DNA of 64,000 bases from Vibrio sinaloensis DSM 21326. GTDB lineage: Bacteria; Pseudomonadota; Gammaproteobacteria; Enterobacterales; Vibrionaceae. Position numbers and translations under genes: made by a program. Shown one piece after another: positions 8,955 to 19,346 of the stretch; the stretch's first letter is position 1; the number at the start of each line of letters is the position of its first letter. The stretch covers positions 102,279-166,278 of the forward strand of contig NZ_AEVT01000067.1 in NCBI RefSeq assembly GCF_000189275.1, written 5' to 3'. The notes under the pieces were generated by a model. The model did no database searches. It had not been told where the DNA came from and saw only the letters and a list, made by a program, of their open reading frames with translations.

Positions 8955-9140
8955 CGGCTTTCTCTATTTACATCGCTAGCACCAAAGGTGCGAATGGGCG
9001 CATTCTATCAGGAAGAGATGAGAATGTGTATTCCTCACAATTCCCTTCAGTTATAAGGGTTGTACGTAGCTCTCCGCCAATAGGACAATTCTTATACTCA
9101 GCCATTATGGTTTTTTTACTAGCCAGTGTAGGCAAAAATA

Positions 9141-9156
9141 TGGTATAAAGCGCGCC
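9141..9156 (+). promoter_or_regulatory. rpsB promoter: extended -10 with GC-rich discriminator
   Basis: TGGTATAAA (extended -10, TATAAA at 9144-9149) is followed at once by GCGCGCC. The same TGGTATAAAGCGCGCC string stands before E. coli rpsB as I recall it. A GC-rich discriminator is typical of promoters repressed by ppGpp, so stringent control is inferred. Transcription should start at about 9156. The rest of the 373-base map-rpsB gap holds the leader RNA (next entry) and, at 8955-9140, no gene that I can support. Confidence 0.85.
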
Positions 9157-9327
9157 GGAAATGTGGTCAGTTCTCTCCACTTTTTAATAAGCGGCGAAGC
9201 TGGTCAGTTCCATATAAACTTTTATCTTTAAATCACACACATTCCGACACATATTCCGGGGTGCTGGGCAGAAGCCTAGTCGGAGTTATGGGGAATGTGG
9301 AGGCCTAACCCCATAGAGGATTTTAAA
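9157..9327 (+). ncRNA. rpsB 5' leader (t44-type, S2 autoregulatory element)
   Basis: The 170-base untranslated leader of rpsB is strongly conserved with E. coli, especially ACATATTCCGGGGTGC near 9249-9264 and GTGGAGGCCTAACCCC near 9297-9312. Distant complementary pieces (GGGG near 9257 with CCCC near 9309; ACATTCC near 9239 with GGAATGT near 9292) suggest a long closed structure. In E. coli this leader mediates repression of rpsB-tsf by ribosomal protein S2, and the same segment is catalogued as the t44 (tff) RNA. Function here is inferred from conservation. A short in-frame extension of rpsB from 9295 lies in the leader and is not the true start. Confidence 0.8.
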
Positions 9328-10056
9328 ATGGCAACTGTATCAATGCGCGATATGCTAAAAGCTGGTGTTCACTTCGGTCACCAGACTCGTTACTGGAACC
9401 CAAAAATGAAGCCGTTCATCTTTGGCGCTCGTAACAAGGTTCATATCATCAACCTAGAAAAAACTGTACCAATGTTCAACGAAGCTCTAGCTGAACTAGC
9501 TAAAGTTGGCGAGAAGAAAGGTAAAGTTCTATTCGTAGGTACTAAGCGCGCTGCATCTGAAGCTGTTAAAGAAGCTGCAATCGCAAGCAACCAGTTCTAC
9601 GTAAACAACCGCTGGTTGGGCGGTATGCTGACTAACTACAAAACAGTTCGTCAGTCTATCAAGCGTCTAAAAGATCTTGAAGCTCAGTCTCAAGACGGTA
9701 CTTTTGACAAACTAACTAAGAAAGAAGCTCTAATGCGCACTCGTGAAATGGAGAAGCTAGAGAAGTCTCTTGGTGGTATCAAAGACATGGGCGGTCTACC
9801 TGACGCGCTATTCGTAATCGACGCTGATCACGAGCACATTGCGATTAAAGAAGCAAACAACCTAGGTATTCCAGTTTACGCTGTAGTAGATACTAACTCT
9901 AACCCAGACGGCGTTGACTACATCATCCCAGGTAACGACGACGCGATCCGCGCAGTACAACTATACCTAAACGCTGCGGCGACTTCAGTATCTGAAGGCC
10001 GTAACAAAGATGTAGCTGTAGCTGCTGAAAAAGACGGTTTCGTAGAAGCTGAATAA
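9328..10056 (+). CDS. rpsB: 30S ribosomal protein S2
   Basis: A 242-residue small-subunit protein bound near the 16S head-body junction and needed for S1 attachment. It begins [25 protein letters not shown], the universal S2 start, and includes [14 protein letters not shown] and [15 protein letters not shown]. The start at 9328 is set by AGAGGA at 9315-9320 and by family alignment; an upstream in-frame start at 9295 would translate the regulatory leader. Codon use is strongly biased toward the highly expressed set. It is followed by tsf after a partial terminator. S2 probably represses its own operon through the leader. Confidence 0.98.
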   Translation: MATVSMRDMLKAGVHFGHQTRYWNPKMKPFIFGARNKVHIINLEKTVPMFNEALAELAKVGEKKGKVLFVGTKRAASEAVKEAAIASNQFYVNNRWLGGMLTNYKTVRQSIKRLKDLEAQSQDGTFDKLTKKEALMRTREMEKLEKSLGGIKDMGGLPDALFVIDADHEHIAIKEANNLGIPVYAVVDTNSNPDGVDYIIPGNDDAIRAVQLYLNAAATSVSEGRNKDVAVAAEKDGFVEAE

Positions 10057-10125
10057 TAGCGGCTCCGAGTCACACTTAGACTATGTGCAACCTAGTTGTC
10101 GCATAAACTGAGTTATAGTTATCAG

Positions 10126-10156
10126 CAGGGGCCGAAAATGTAGGCCCCTGTTTTTT
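10126..10156 (+). terminator. Intergenic terminator/attenuator between rpsB and tsf
   Basis: An 8-bp stem CAGGGGCC (10126-10133) with its complement at 10143-10150, followed by six T residues. The position inside the rpsB-tsf operon matches E. coli, where partial termination lowers tsf relative to rpsB. The alternative is a separate tsf promoter, but none is evident. Confidence 0.82.
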
Positions 10157-10187
10157 ACCAAATCCAGAATCAACTGAGGAATAGAGA

Positions 10188-11030
10188 ATGGCTGTTACTG
10201 CTGCTCTAGTTAAAGAACTGCGCGAACGTACTGGCGCAGGCATGATGGAATGTAAGAAAGCGCTTGTTGAAACTAACGGCGACATCGAACTAGCAATCGA
10301 AAACATGCGTAAATCTGGCGCTGCTAAAGCTGCTAAGAAAGCAGGTAACGTTGCTGCTGAAGGCGCAATCATCATCAAAGAAGAAAACGGCGTTGCTGCT
10401 CTTCTTGAAGTTAACTGTCAAACAGACTTCGTTGCTAAAGATGGTAACTTCACTGCATTCGCAGAGAAAGTTGCAGCTGACGCTGTAGCATCTAAAGCTT
10501 CTGTTGAAGAGCTAGTAGCTAAATTCGAAGAAGAGCGTATTGCTCTAGTTGCTAAGATCGGTGAGAACATCAACATCCGTCGCGTACAATACGTTGAAGG
10601 TGCAGCACTGTCTTCTTACCGTCACGGTGAGAAAATCGGTGTAGTTGTTGCTGGTGAAGGCGATGCTGAAACTCTTAAGCACGTTGCAATGCACGTTGCA
10701 GCTTCTAAGCCAGAGTACGTTAACCCAGAAGACGTACCAGCTGACGTAGTGGCTAAAGAGAAAGAAGTTCAAGTTGAAATCGCTATGAACGAAGGCAAGC
10801 CAGCTGAAATCGCAGAGAAGATGGTTGTTGGCCGCATGAAGAAATTCACTGGCGAGATCTCTCTAACTGGTCAAGCGTTCATCATGGAGCCTAAGAAATC
10901 TGTAGGCGAAATGCTGAAAGAAAAAGGTGCTTCTGTAACTACATTCGTTCGCCTAGAAGTAGGTGAAGGTATCGAGAAAGCTCAAGAAATGAGCTTCGCT
11001 GAAGAAGTAGCAGCAGCTCAAAAAGGTTAA
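10188..11030 (+). CDS. tsf: Elongation factor Ts
   Basis: A 280-residue guanine-nucleotide exchange factor for EF-Tu. Conserved parts are the N-terminal UBA-like module [21 protein letters not shown] near residues 8-28, the core [13 protein letters not shown] near 67-79 containing the TDFV element that displaces Mg2+ in EF-Tu, and [14 protein letters not shown]. Length is typical (E. coli 283). It is transcribed with rpsB through an intergenic terminator and has its own strong terminator at 11055. Codon use is that of a highly expressed gene. Confidence 0.98.
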   Translation: MAVTAALVKELRERTGAGMMECKKALVETNGDIELAIENMRKSGAAKAAKKAGNVAAEGAIIIKEENGVAALLEVNCQTDFVAKDGNFTAFAEKVAADAVASKASVEELVAKFEEERIALVAKIGENINIRRVQYVEGAALSSYRHGEKIGVVVAGEGDAETLKHVAMHVAASKPEYVNPEDVPADVVAKEKEVQVEIAMNEGKPAEIAEKMVVGRMKKFTGEISLTGQAFIMEPKKSVGEMLKEKGASVTTFVRLEVGEGIEKAQEMSFAEEVAAAQKG

Positions 11031-11054
11031 TCCTTAGAGACGCGTACAAAGTTT

Positions 11055-11081
11055 AGACCGTAGCCAAGGCTACGGTCTTTT
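11055..11081 (+). terminator. Rho-independent terminator after tsf
   Basis: An 11-bp inverted repeat (AGACCGTAGCC at 11055-11065, complement at 11068-11078) followed by TTTTT. The innermost pair must open to form a loop. pyrH begins about 100 bases later. Confidence 0.9.
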
Positions 11082-11181
11082 TATGACCATCGGTTAAACG
11101 TTTAGCCGTGATGGATGCAGATTGTTTTAAATCTTTATCCATGACTGTTAATCAACAACTCTCTTTTGGAAGGTAAACTCC

Positions 11182-11913
11182 ATGACAACGAATCCTAAAC
11201 CAGCGTATCAACGTATTCTGTTAAAACTGAGTGGTGAAGCTCTTCAAGGTGAAGAAGGTTTCGGTATTGACCCTGCGATCTTGGATCGTATGGCGCAAGA
11301 AGTGAAAGAGTTGGTTGAGCTTGGCGTGCAAGTTGGTGTGGTTATCGGTGGTGGTAACTTATTCCGAGGTGCAGGCCTTGCTGAAGCTGGCATGAACCGT
11401 GTTGTCGGTGACCACATGGGTATGCTTGCAACGGTAATGAATGGCCTAGCAATGCGTGATGCTCTACACCGTGCTTATGTTAATGCTCGTGTTATGTCAG
11501 CAATTCCGTTGAAAGGCGTGTGTGACGACTACAACTGGGCGGATGCAATTCGCGAACTCCGTCAAGGCCGTGTGGTCATCTTCTCTGCAGGTACTGGTAA
11601 CCCGTTCTTTACAACGGATTCGGCAGCATGTCTACGTGGTATTGAGATCGAAGCGGACGTAGTTCTAAAAGCGACAAAAGTTGATGGTGTATTTACGGCT
11701 GACCCAGTAGCAAACCCAGACGCAGAACTGTATGATAAGCTTTCTTACAACGCAGTTCTTGAAAAAGAACTGAAAGTAATGGATTTGGCTGCATTCACAC
11801 TGGCTCGTGACCATAACATGCCAATCCGCGTATTCAATATGAATAAACCAGGCGCACTACGTCGCGTGGTTATGGGCGAAGCAGAAGGCACGCTAATCAG
11901 CAACGCAGAGTAG
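11182..11913 (+). CDS. pyrH: UMP kinase
   Basis: A 243-residue bacterial UMP kinase of the amino-acid-kinase fold, converting UMP to UDP and forming hexamers regulated by GTP and UTP. Motifs seen are [11 protein letters not shown] (phosphate loop region), [42 protein letters not shown] and [13 protein letters not shown]. Preceded by GGAAGG at a good distance. It lies between tsf and frr in the order found in most gammaproteobacteria, with short gaps that carry hairpins. Confidence 0.97.
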   Translation: MTTNPKPAYQRILLKLSGEALQGEEGFGIDPAILDRMAQEVKELVELGVQVGVVIGGGNLFRGAGLAEAGMNRVVGDHMGMLATVMNGLAMRDALHRAYVNARVMSAIPLKGVCDDYNWADAIRELRQGRVVIFSAGTGNPFFTTDSAACLRGIEIEADVVLKATKVDGVFTADPVANPDAELYDKLSYNAVLEKELKVMDLAAFTLARDHNMPIRVFNMNKPGALRRVVMGEAEGTLISNAE

Positions 11914-11921
11914 TTTCAATC

Positions 11922-11946
11922 ACCGTAGCACTTTATGTGCTACGGT
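11922..11946 (+). terminator. Hairpin after pyrH (possible weak terminator)
   Basis: A perfect 10-bp stem ACCGTAGCAC / GTGCTACGGT with loop TTTAT. The tail ATTGCCTTTTG is only partly T-rich, so termination may be incomplete, leaving frr partly dependent on pyrH transcription. Confidence 0.55.
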
Positions 11947-12009
11947 ATTGCCTTTTGAAGACCCCGCTCAGGCTTTCTTCGAGAAAGATTTACACATTAA
12001 GGTGATATT

Positions 12010-12567
12010 GTGATTAACGAAATCAAACAAGACGCTAAAGAGCGCATGGATAAAAGCGTTGAAGCGCTAAAAAATAACCTTTCTAAAGTACGTACTGGCC
12101 GTGCGCACCCAAGCCTACTTTCTGGTATTAACGTTGAGTACTATGGTGCACCAACGCCTCTTAACCAAGTAGCAAACGTTGTTGCTGAAGATGCACGTAC
12201 TCTGGCAATCACAGTATTTGACAAAGAGCTAACGCCTAAAGTTGAGAAAGCGATCATGATGTCTGACCTAGGTCTAAACCCTATGTCAGCGGGTACGATC
12301 ATTCGCGTTCCACTACCACCGCTAACGGAAGAGCGTCGTAAAGACCTAGTTAAGATTGTTCGTGGCGAAGCTGAAGGTGGTCGCGTTGCTATCCGTAATA
12401 TCCGTCGCGATGCAAATGGCGAGCTTAAAGCACTACTAAAAGACAAAGAAATCTCAGAAGATGAAGATCGTAAAGGTCAAGATGAGATTCAGAAGCTAAC
12501 GGATGCAGCGGTTAAGCAAGTTGATGAAGTGCTAGCAGCAAAAGAAAAAGAGTTGATGGAAGTCTAA
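12010..12567 (+). CDS. frr: Ribosome recycling factor
   Basis: A 185-residue tRNA-shaped protein that, with EF-G, splits post-termination ribosomes. Sequence features are [21 protein letters not shown] near residues 26-46, [15 protein letters not shown] near 101-115, and the long helical C-terminal half [12 protein letters not shown]. The start is GTG at 12010, with AAGGTG just upstream; no ATG in frame lies near. Length equals E. coli RRF (185). It ends in a strong terminator before uppS. Confidence 0.97.
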   Translation: MINEIKQDAKERMDKSVEALKNNLSKVRTGRAHPSLLSGINVEYYGAPTPLNQVANVVAEDARTLAITVFDKELTPKVEKAIMMSDLGLNPMSAGTIIRVPLPPLTEERRKDLVKIVRGEAEGGRVAIRNIRRDANGELKALLKDKEISEDEDRKGQDEIQKLTDAAVKQVDEVLAAKEKELMEV

Positions 12568-12594
12568 TTCTTTCTTTTCTTACATCTTAGAGAG

Positions 12595-12622
12595 CGCTGT
12601 GCTCGCAGCACAGCGTTTTTTT
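12595..12622 (+). terminator. Rho-independent terminator after frr
   Basis: An 8-bp GC-rich stem CGCTGTGC (12595-12602) and GCACAGCG (12608-12615) followed by seven T residues. It separates the translation genes from the envelope block that starts with uppS. Confidence 0.9.
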
Positions 12623-12665
12623 ATGCTACTCTCTGACCTTTGCTGATTACCTATCAATTTCTTAT

Positions 12666-13421
12666 ATGCAAAATTCACAACTCTCTCCAGACGTTCTTCC
12701 TCAACATATCGCAATTATCATGGATGGCAATGGCCGCTGGGCGAAAGCGCAGGGTAAACCCCGTGTTTTTGGTCATAAAAATGGCGTTGCAGCCGTTCGT
12801 AAAGCGATATCGACTTCCGCTAAACTAGGCATCAAGGCGATCACCTTATTTGCATTTAGCAGCGAGAACTGGCGTCGACCTGAAGAAGAGGTGGGAGTGT
12901 TGATGGAGCTGTTTATTACAGTGCTTTCAACCGAAATTAAAAAGTTGCACAAGAATAACTTACGTCTACGTGTAATAGGTGATACCTCCCGTTTTAATGA
13001 CAGGCTGCGCAAAAAAATTGCTCAGGCAGAGGAGTTAACCGCAGGTAATAGCGGCATGGTTGTCAACATTGCGGCAAACTATGGTGGTAAGTGGGACATT
13101 ATGCAGGCGACGAAAGCGCTCGCAGCTAAGGTAGCCCAGGGAGAGTTACAAGCCGATGACATCACTGAGGATATGATTACTCAGCACTTAACGATGTCTG
13201 ATTTACCTGAAGTTGACTTGATGATTCGCACCAGTGGTGAGTGTCGAATCAGTAACTTCATGCTCTGGCAAATGGCGTATGCGGAAATGTACTTTACGCC
13301 TATCTACTGGCCGGAGTTTGATGAAAATAGCTTAGTTGAAGCAGTGACTTGGTTTGTTAATCGAGAAAGAAGATTCGGTTGTACCGGTGAACAAATCAAG
13401 GCATTGATGGAAAGCGAATAA
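12666..13421 (+). CDS. uppS: Undecaprenyl diphosphate synthase (cis-prenyltransferase)
   Basis: A 251-residue enzyme that extends farnesyl diphosphate to the C55 lipid carrier used for peptidoglycan and O-antigen. Motifs are [14 protein letters not shown] near residues 14-27 (catalytic Asp), the [11 protein letters not shown] segment, [14 protein letters not shown], and near the C-terminus [18 protein letters not shown] and WPEFDE. In the IRTGGEHRISNF motif familiar from E. coli, the His is Cys here (C193). The gene follows a terminator, so it probably has a promoter in 12623-12665, though none is clear. cdsA follows 11 bases later. Confidence 0.95.
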   Translation: MQNSQLSPDVLPQHIAIIMDGNGRWAKAQGKPRVFGHKNGVAAVRKAISTSAKLGIKAITLFAFSSENWRRPEEEVGVLMELFITVLSTEIKKLHKNNLRLRVIGDTSRFNDRLRKKIAQAEELTAGNSGMVVNIAANYGGKWDIMQATKALAAKVAQGELQADDITEDMITQHLTMSDLPEVDLMIRTSGECRISNFMLWQMAYAEMYFTPIYWPEFDENSLVEAVTWFVNRERRFGCTGEQIKALMESE

Positions 13422-13432
13422 AGGATTCAAGT

Positions 13433-14275
13433 TTGAAACAAAGAATAATAACCGCACTCATCCTTGCTCCATTGGTGATCTTAGGGATTTTCGAGCTGTC
13501 GTTACCGCTGTTTACGATCGCAATTGCCGCTGTCATGATGATTGGCTATTGGGAGTGGACTCAATTTGTTGAACCAAAATCGCGCTGGACGGCGCTGATC
13601 CCAGCGGTGTTGGTGAGTGGCTTGAGCTTAGTGGTGATCCCGTTTGATGCTGATAGTTTAAATCAAGTCGCTCAGCCACATTATCTTATGCTGGCAGCAG
13701 GCTGCGTGTGGTGGGTTATTTCTAGTACGCTTGCGATTACCTATCCTAAATCCTCAGCGCTGTGGCAGAACTCAACGGTGCTTCGCCACGCTTTTGGTAT
13801 CTTGACTCTGTTGCCTTTCTTTTGGAGCGTATTGCTGCTCCGTGCCGAAGGTATCGAAGCAGACGCTTATCATGGTGCTAAATTGGTCTTATACGTGTGC
13901 TTTATCGTTTGGGCTGCAGACAGCGGCGCTTATTTCGCGGGTAAGAGTATGGGTAAACGTAAGATGGCTCCTCATGTCAGCCCCAATAAAACTATCGAAG
14001 GCCTGATTGGTGGCATCATTACTGCTATTTTAGTGGGGTGGGGAGCGGCAACTTGGTTTGAAATCGAGTTTACGAGTCCGTTGGTAATGATTGCGATTAC
14101 CCTAGTCACCGTTGTTATTTCAGTATTGGGCGATCTTGTTGAGAGTATGTTCAAACGCGTCTCTGGCATCAAAGACAGCAGTAACATTATTCCTGGTCAT
14201 GGTGGCGTCCTCGATCGTATTGATAGTTTGACCGCGGCATTTCCAGTCTTCGCATTTCTTTACTTCATCTTTTAG
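13433..14275 (+). CDS. cdsA: Phosphatidate cytidylyltransferase
   Basis: A 280-residue polytopic inner-membrane enzyme making CDP-diacylglycerol from phosphatidate and CTP, the branch point for phosphatidylethanolamine and phosphatidylglycerol. About seven or eight hydrophobic segments are visible. The family signature near the C-terminus is present: SVLGDLVESMFKRVSGIKDS followed by NIIPGHGGVLDRIDS (Asp residues bind metal). The start is TTG at 13433 with AAAGGA upstream; this gives MKQRIITALILAPLV, the usual N-terminus. E. coli CdsA has 285 residues. Confidence 0.95.
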   Translation: MKQRIITALILAPLVILGIFELSLPLFTIAIAAVMMIGYWEWTQFVEPKSRWTALIPAVLVSGLSLVVIPFDADSLNQVAQPHYLMLAAGCVWWVISSTLAITYPKSSALWQNSTVLRHAFGILTLLPFFWSVLLLRAEGIEADAYHGAKLVLYVCFIVWAADSGAYFAGKSMGKRKMAPHVSPNKTIEGLIGGIITAILVGWGAATWFEIEFTSPLVMIAITLVTVVISVLGDLVESMFKRVSGIKDSSNIIPGHGGVLDRIDSLTAAFPVFAFLYFIF

Positions 14276-14293
14276 GCAAGCTTCGGCTTGCCT
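14274..14293 (+). other. Small UUCG-tetraloop hairpin between cdsA and dxr
   Basis: AGGCAAGC and GCTTGCCT form an 8-bp stem closed by C(TTCG)G, an unusually stable tetraloop. No T run follows (GATTCAC), so it is unlikely to terminate. It may stabilise mRNA ends or act as a weak pause site between cdsA and dxr. Confidence 0.6.
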
Positions 14294-14315
14294 GATTCAC
14301 TAATCGGTTTCTGTT

Positions 14316-15524
14316 ATGCGTAAGCTTACAATTCTCGGTGCTACAGGCTCAATTGGCGCTAGCACATTCAAAGTTATCGAACAAAACCCAAACCAGTTCT
14401 CGGTGGTTGCTCTTGCCGCGGGCACTAACGTTGCCAAAATGCGCGAGCTGTGCGTTAAGTGGCAACCGAAGTATGCGGTAATGGCGTCAGACGAAGCCGC
14501 GAAGCGCCTGAAGCTACAGCTGGCTGAGTTGAAACTGACCACTGAAGTACTTGCGGGTGTAGACGCTATGTGTCAGGTGTCTTCGATGGATGACGTTGAC
14601 ACCGTAATGGCAGCCATTGTGGGCGCGGCAGGTTTACTGCCAACCATGGCTGCTGTTAAAGCGGGTAAACGCGTACTGCTGGCGAACAAAGAAGCTTTAG
14701 TCATGTCTGGTCAGTTGTTTATCGATGCGGTGAACAAATACGGTGCGGAGTTGATGCCCGTCGACAGTGAGCACAACGCAATTTTTCAATGTTTACCAAG
14801 TGATATTCAAACCAACCTAGGGCGTTGTGATTTAGAACAGCATGGTATTTCACATATCTTGCTGACGGGATCGGGTGGTCCTTTCCGCTACAGCGATATC
14901 GAGACACTGAGTTCAGTGACTCCGGAGCAGGCTATTGCTCACCCTAACTGGTCAATGGGGCCTAAAATCTCGGTAGACTCTGCAACCATGATGAACAAAG
15001 GTCTAGAGTACATTGAGGCAAAATGGTTGTTTAATACGTCGCGAGAGCAGCTAAAAGTATTGATTCATCCACAATCGGTGATTCACTCTATGGTTCAGTA
15101 TCGCGATGGCTCTGTGCTTGCTCAAATGGGCGAACCGGATATGGCAACGCCGATTGCGCTGACATTATCTTATCCTGAACGTGTTGCGGCTGGTGTTGCA
15201 CCTCTTGACTTTACCAAGGTGGGAGAGCTCACTTTCCTCGATCCAGACTATCAACGTTACCCATGTCTGAAGCTGGCGATTGATGCTTGTTATGAAGGTC
15301 AACATGCGACAACCGCGCTGAATGCTGCGAATGAAATAGCAGTAGCCGCGTTCTTGAAAAATGGCCTGTCATTCACCGATATAGCGCAGGTTAACCAAGC
15401 TGTATTAGATAAAGTCTGCCGTCAAACCAGTCAGTCGCACTGCAGTGACTTGGAAAGCATTCTTGAGCTAGATAGAATGGCGAGAGAATTAGCCGAAAAA
15501 TGGATTAGTGAGCGTAAGCTATGA
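14316..15524 (+). CDS. dxr: 1-deoxy-D-xylulose 5-phosphate reductoisomerase
   Basis: A 402-residue enzyme of the methylerythritol phosphate pathway that makes MEP with NADPH; target of fosmidomycin. Features are the NADPH-binding [13 protein letters not shown] near residues 7-19, [10 protein letters not shown] near 125-134, the metal site [13 protein letters not shown] near 148-160, and [13 protein letters not shown] near 223-235. In E. coli dxr precedes uppS; here it lies between cdsA and rseP, an arrangement I associate with Vibrio. Its TGA overlaps the rseP ATG (ATGA), so the two are translationally coupled. Isoprenoid units made here feed UppS. Confidence 0.97.
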   Translation: MRKLTILGATGSIGASTFKVIEQNPNQFSVVALAAGTNVAKMRELCVKWQPKYAVMASDEAAKRLKLQLAELKLTTEVLAGVDAMCQVSSMDDVDTVMAAIVGAAGLLPTMAAVKAGKRVLLANKEALVMSGQLFIDAVNKYGAELMPVDSEHNAIFQCLPSDIQTNLGRCDLEQHGISHILLTGSGGPFRYSDIETLSSVTPEQAIAHPNWSMGPKISVDSATMMNKGLEYIEAKWLFNTSREQLKVLIHPQSVIHSMVQYRDGSVLAQMGEPDMATPIALTLSYPERVAAGVAPLDFTKVGELTFLDPDYQRYPCLKLAIDACYEGQHATTALNAANEIAVAAFLKNGLSFTDIAQVNQAVLDKVCRQTSQSHCSDLESILELDRMARELAEKWISERKL

Positions 15525-16879
15525 CAGGTATTTTGTGGAACTTCGTTTCCTTTATCGTTGCATTAGGAATATTGGTTGCTGTCCACGAGTATGGTCACTT
15601 TTGGGTTGCTCGCCGTTGCGGTGTCCGTGTTGAAAAGTTTTCTATTGGTTTTGGTAAGGCTATCTGGAGCAAGGTAGGTAAAGATGGCACTGAATACAGT
15701 GTGTCGATGATCCCGCTTGGTGGCTATGTCAAAATGCTTGACGGCCGCGTTGACGAAGTATCTGAACAAGACCAAGAGTTTGCGTTTGATAAGAAACCTC
15801 TGTGGAAACGCAGCGCTATCGTTGCTGCTGGACCTGTCTTTAACTTCCTGTTTGCTATTGTTGCGTACTGGTTTGTGTTCATGATTGGCGTACCAGCTGT
15901 CAAACCCGTTGTCGGACAAGTGACACCGTATTCTATTGCTGCAGAGGCAGGTTTAGAGCAAGGAATGGAACTTAAATCGGTTTCAGGCGTCCAAACCGCA
16001 GATTGGGAATCGGTGAACATGGGATTGATTTCTCATATCGGTGATGCTCGCTTAACCATGACAGTGGTTCCCTCTGATGGTGTGGGGGTTGAACAAACAC
16101 TGTCATTCGACTTGACTGAATGGAACTTTGATCCAGAAAAGCAGTCTGCTATGTCAGCGCTTGGATTTGTTCCATTTACGCCTGAGATTTCAACTAAGTT
16201 GGTGACTATCTCAGAAGGTGGTGCTGGTGAGCGTGCAGGCTTGCAACCAGGTGATGTGTTGCAGACGATTGATGGTCAGCCGATTTCCGAATGGCAGCAG
16301 GTAGTCGAAGCGATTCAACAGCACCCGAACGCTTCACTGCCCCTTGAAGTTGAGCGTGATGGAAAATTATTGGCGCTCACCATAACTCCTGACAGTCGTG
16401 ACATGAAAGGCAAAGGAGAGGTGGGGTTTGCTGGAATCGCTCCTGAGGTCGCAGAATGGCCGGAAAGTTATCGCTTCGATTTGCAATTTGGTGTAATTGA
16501 ATCAGTCGGTAAAGCGGTAGAAAAAACCGGACAAGTAATTGAGTTGACAATCAGCATGCTAAAAAAACTGATTGTTGGCGATGTAGGACTTAATAACCTA
16601 AGTGGTCCAATTTCGATTGCGAAAGGGGCGGGAACGACAGCCGATTATGGCTTAGTTTATTTCCTTGGCTTCTTAGCGTTAATTAGCGTGAACTTAGGAA
16701 TCATTAACCTTGTGCCGTTACCTATGTTGGATGGCGGACACCTATTGTTTTTTGCTATTGAGGCTGTGATAAGACGTCCAGTGCCTGAGAAAATTCAGGA
16801 AATGGGATTCCGTATTGGCGGAGCAATTATCTTCTCTCTTATGGCAGTGGCAATTTTCAATGATTTTGCTCGTCTATAA
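15521..16879 (+). CDS. rseP: Site-2 intramembrane protease RseP
   Basis: A 452-residue zinc metalloprotease of the inner membrane that cuts anti-sigma factor RseA after DegS, releasing sigma E. The first membrane helix carries [13 protein letters not shown] with the HEXXH zinc motif near residues 22-26; two periplasmic PDZ domains occupy about 125-300 (AGLEQGMEL and AGLQPGDVL cores); the C-terminal membrane part contains [15 protein letters not shown], whose Asp is the third zinc ligand. The start overlaps dxr by 4 bases. It lies upstream of bamA and skp, whose products lower the stress that RseP signals. Confidence 0.97.
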   Translation: MTGILWNFVSFIVALGILVAVHEYGHFWVARRCGVRVEKFSIGFGKAIWSKVGKDGTEYSVSMIPLGGYVKMLDGRVDEVSEQDQEFAFDKKPLWKRSAIVAAGPVFNFLFAIVAYWFVFMIGVPAVKPVVGQVTPYSIAAEAGLEQGMELKSVSGVQTADWESVNMGLISHIGDARLTMTVVPSDGVGVEQTLSFDLTEWNFDPEKQSAMSALGFVPFTPEISTKLVTISEGGAGERAGLQPGDVLQTIDGQPISEWQQVVEAIQQHPNASLPLEVERDGKLLALTITPDSRDMKGKGEVGFAGIAPEVAEWPESYRFDLQFGVIESVGKAVEKTGQVIELTISMLKKLIVGDVGLNNLSGPISIAKGAGTTADYGLVYFLGFLALISVNLGIINLVPLPMLDGGHLLFFAIEAVIRRPVPEKIQEMGFRIGGAIIFSLMAVAIFNDFARL

Positions 16880-16917
16880 CTGGGCAAAGGTTGTAGTAAG
16901 GAATAACTAAAACAAAT

Positions 16918-19329
16918 ATGGCGATGAAAAAGATTCTACTTGCCACGCTACTCGCAACAAGCGTAAGTGCAAATGGTGCTGAGGACTTTGTTGTCCAAGA
17001 TATTCAAGTAGAAGGGCTGCAACGCGTCACCCTAGGTGCAGCTCTACTAAAAATGCCAGTTCGTATTGGCGACAGCATTGATAACCAAGATATCTCACAG
17101 ATCATTCGCGCTCTGTATGCGTCTGGTAACTTTGAAGATATTAAAGTTTTACGCCAAGACAATGTACTGGTTGTACAAGTCAAAGAGCGACCAACTATCT
17201 CCAGTGTTTCATTCTCTGGTAATAAGGCGATCAAAGAAGAGCAACTTCAGCAGAACCTAGAAGCGTCAGGTATTCGTGTTGGTGAAGCCCTAGATCGCAC
17301 GACACTGGCGAATATTGAAAAAGGCCTTGAAGATTTTTACTACAGCGTTGGTAAATACAACGCCAATGTAAAAGCCGTTGTTACGCCACTACCGCGTAAT
17401 CGTGCGGACCTAAAGTTTGTCTTCTCTGAAGGCGTCTCGGCGAAAATCCAACAGATTAATTTCATTGGTAATGAAGTTTTTAGTGATGACGACCTATTGA
17501 GTCGTTTTGAACTTAACGTGGATGTCGCTTGGTGGAACTTCTTATCCGATGATAAATATCAGAAACAAGTACTAGCAGGGGATATTGAAGCCCTGAAGTC
17601 TTACTACCTAGACCGTGGTTATCTGAAATTTAAAGTAGACTCGACACAAGTTTCAATTTCTCCTGACAAAAAAGGTGTCTACATTACATTAGGCTTGGAT
17701 GAAGGCGAACCTTACACGGTTAAAGATGTCAAATTCCGAGGTGATCTTGTTCCTAGCGAGCAGGAGTTAGAGAAACTCGTCTCGTTCGAAATGGGTGAAC
17801 TCTACAATGGTTCTGCGGTCACAAGCTTAGAAGAAAGTGTCAAACGTCAGTTAGGTGAAGCGGGTTACGCTTATCCTCAGGTACGTACCATTTCTGAGTT
17901 TGACGATGAGACTAAAGAAGTCTCGTTAGTCGTGAATATTGAAGCGGGCAAGCGTATCTATGTTCGTGATATCCGTTTTGTCGGCAACAACTCAACCAAA
18001 GACGAAGTCTTACGTCGCGAAATGCGTCAGATGGAAGGCAGCTGGTTGAACTCTAAAGCGATCGATACCGGTAAGAGCCGTCTAAATCGATTAGGTTTCT
18101 TTGAAACAGTAGATGTTCAGACAGTTCGAGTACCTGGTAGTGAAGACCAAGTCGATTTGGTTTACAGCGTCAAAGAGGCTAACTCAGGTAGCGTCAACTT
18201 TGGTATCGGTTATGGCACCGAATCAGGGGTAAGTTTCCAAGTCGGTCTCCAGCAAGACAACTTCTTGGGTTCAGGTAATCGTGTTGGTATTAGTGCCATG
18301 ATGAACGATTACCAGAAAAACGTAAGCTTAGACTACCGTGATCCGTACTGGAACTTAGACGGTGTGAGTTTAGGTGGCAAGATTTTCTACAACCAGTTTG
18401 AAGCATCTGAAGCTGGTATCGTTGACTATACCAACGAAAGTTACGGTACGAGCTTAACGTGGGGTTTCCCATTTGATGAATTGAACCGTTTTGAGTTCGG
18501 TGTTGGCTATACCCATAACAAGATCGGTAACGTACCAACTTACGATCAAGCTCAGTTGTTTGCGCAAAGTATTGACCAAGCGGATGGCGACATCGTTACC
18601 AACGACTTCGACTTGAATGCTTCGTGGACTCGTAACAATCTAAACCGTGGTTATTTCCCGACAGCGGGTAACTACCAGCGTGCATTTGCTAAAGCAACAG
18701 TACCAAGTTCAGATGCTCAGTACTTTAAAGTGCAATACGATGTTCGCCAGTACATTCCGTTGACCAAGAAGCATGAGTTCACACTCTTGATGCGTGGTCG
18801 TTTAGGTTACGGCAATGGTTACGGTCAAACGGATGGCAACGATAACTTGTTCCCATTCTACGAAAACTATTACGCAGGTGGTTTTACAACGCTTCGTGGC
18901 TTTAGATCGAATACAGCGGGTCCAAAAGCGGTTTATACCGTGAACAGCAATCCATCAATCTGTAGCGGCTCTTCGTGTGTTAACGCGACGGATGACTCTG
19001 TAGGTGGTAATGCGGTAGCGCTTGCAAGTTTAGAGCTGATTGTTCCTACGCCGTTTGCATCAGATGAAGTGCGCAGTCAAATTCGAACCAGTATGTTCCT
19101 AGATGCGGCGAGTGTGTGGGACACTGAGTTTGATTACGATTCAGCTTATGCAGATCAGCGTTACTACATGGATTACTCGGATCCAACCAACTACCGTGCA
19201 TCGTATGGTGTCGCACTGCAGTGGATGTCTCCTATGGGACCACTGGTATTCTCAGTTGCGAAACCAATTGAAATCTATGAAGGTGATGACGAAGAATTCT
19301 TCACTTTCACAATCGGCAGAACCTTCTAA
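16918..19329 (+). CDS. bamA: Outer membrane assembly factor BamA
   Basis: An 803-residue outer membrane protein that inserts other beta-barrels. It has a signal peptide (about 20 residues, cleaved after VSANGA), five POTRA repeats (about 22-420; for example [13 protein letters not shown]), and a 16-strand barrel. The conserved loop-6 motif appears as TTLRGF, and a Cys pair (CSGSSC) sits in the following extracellular loop, as in E. coli. The protein ends in Phe (TIGRTF), the outer membrane sorting signal. The second codon set MAMKK has two possible ATG starts, 6 bases apart. Cotranscription with rseP and skp is likely (38 and 17 base gaps). Confidence 0.97.
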   Translation: MAMKKILLATLLATSVSANGAEDFVVQDIQVEGLQRVTLGAALLKMPVRIGDSIDNQDISQIIRALYASGNFEDIKVLRQDNVLVVQVKERPTISSVSFSGNKAIKEEQLQQNLEASGIRVGEALDRTTLANIEKGLEDFYYSVGKYNANVKAVVTPLPRNRADLKFVFSEGVSAKIQQINFIGNEVFSDDDLLSRFELNVDVAWWNFLSDDKYQKQVLAGDIEALKSYYLDRGYLKFKVDSTQVSISPDKKGVYITLGLDEGEPYTVKDVKFRGDLVPSEQELEKLVSFEMGELYNGSAVTSLEESVKRQLGEAGYAYPQVRTISEFDDETKEVSLVVNIEAGKRIYVRDIRFVGNNSTKDEVLRREMRQMEGSWLNSKAIDTGKSRLNRLGFFETVDVQTVRVPGSEDQVDLVYSVKEANSGSVNFGIGYGTESGVSFQVGLQQDNFLGSGNRVGISAMMNDYQKNVSLDYRDPYWNLDGVSLGGKIFYNQFEASEAGIVDYTNESYGTSLTWGFPFDELNRFEFGVGYTHNKIGNVPTYDQAQLFAQSIDQADGDIVTNDFDLNASWTRNNLNRGYFPTAGNYQRAFAKATVPSSDAQYFKVQYDVRQYIPLTKKHEFTLLMRGRLGYGNGYGQTDGNDNLFPFYENYYAGGFTTLRGFRSNTAGPKAVYTVNSNPSICSGSSCVNATDDSVGGNAVALASLELIVPTPFASDEVRSQIRTSMFLDAASVWDTEFDYDSAYADQRYYMDYSDPTNYRASYGVALQWMSPMGPLVFSVAKPIEIYEGDDEEFFTFTIGRTF

Positions 19330-19346
19330 GTTCAAAGGAAAATAAA

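Noticed and set aside
15537..15570. A sigma E promoter at the start of rseP (GGAACTT at 15537-15543)
   Set aside because: No sigma E -10 (TCTGA or TCTAA) lies at 15-16 bases; the match falls within coding sequence and is probably chance.
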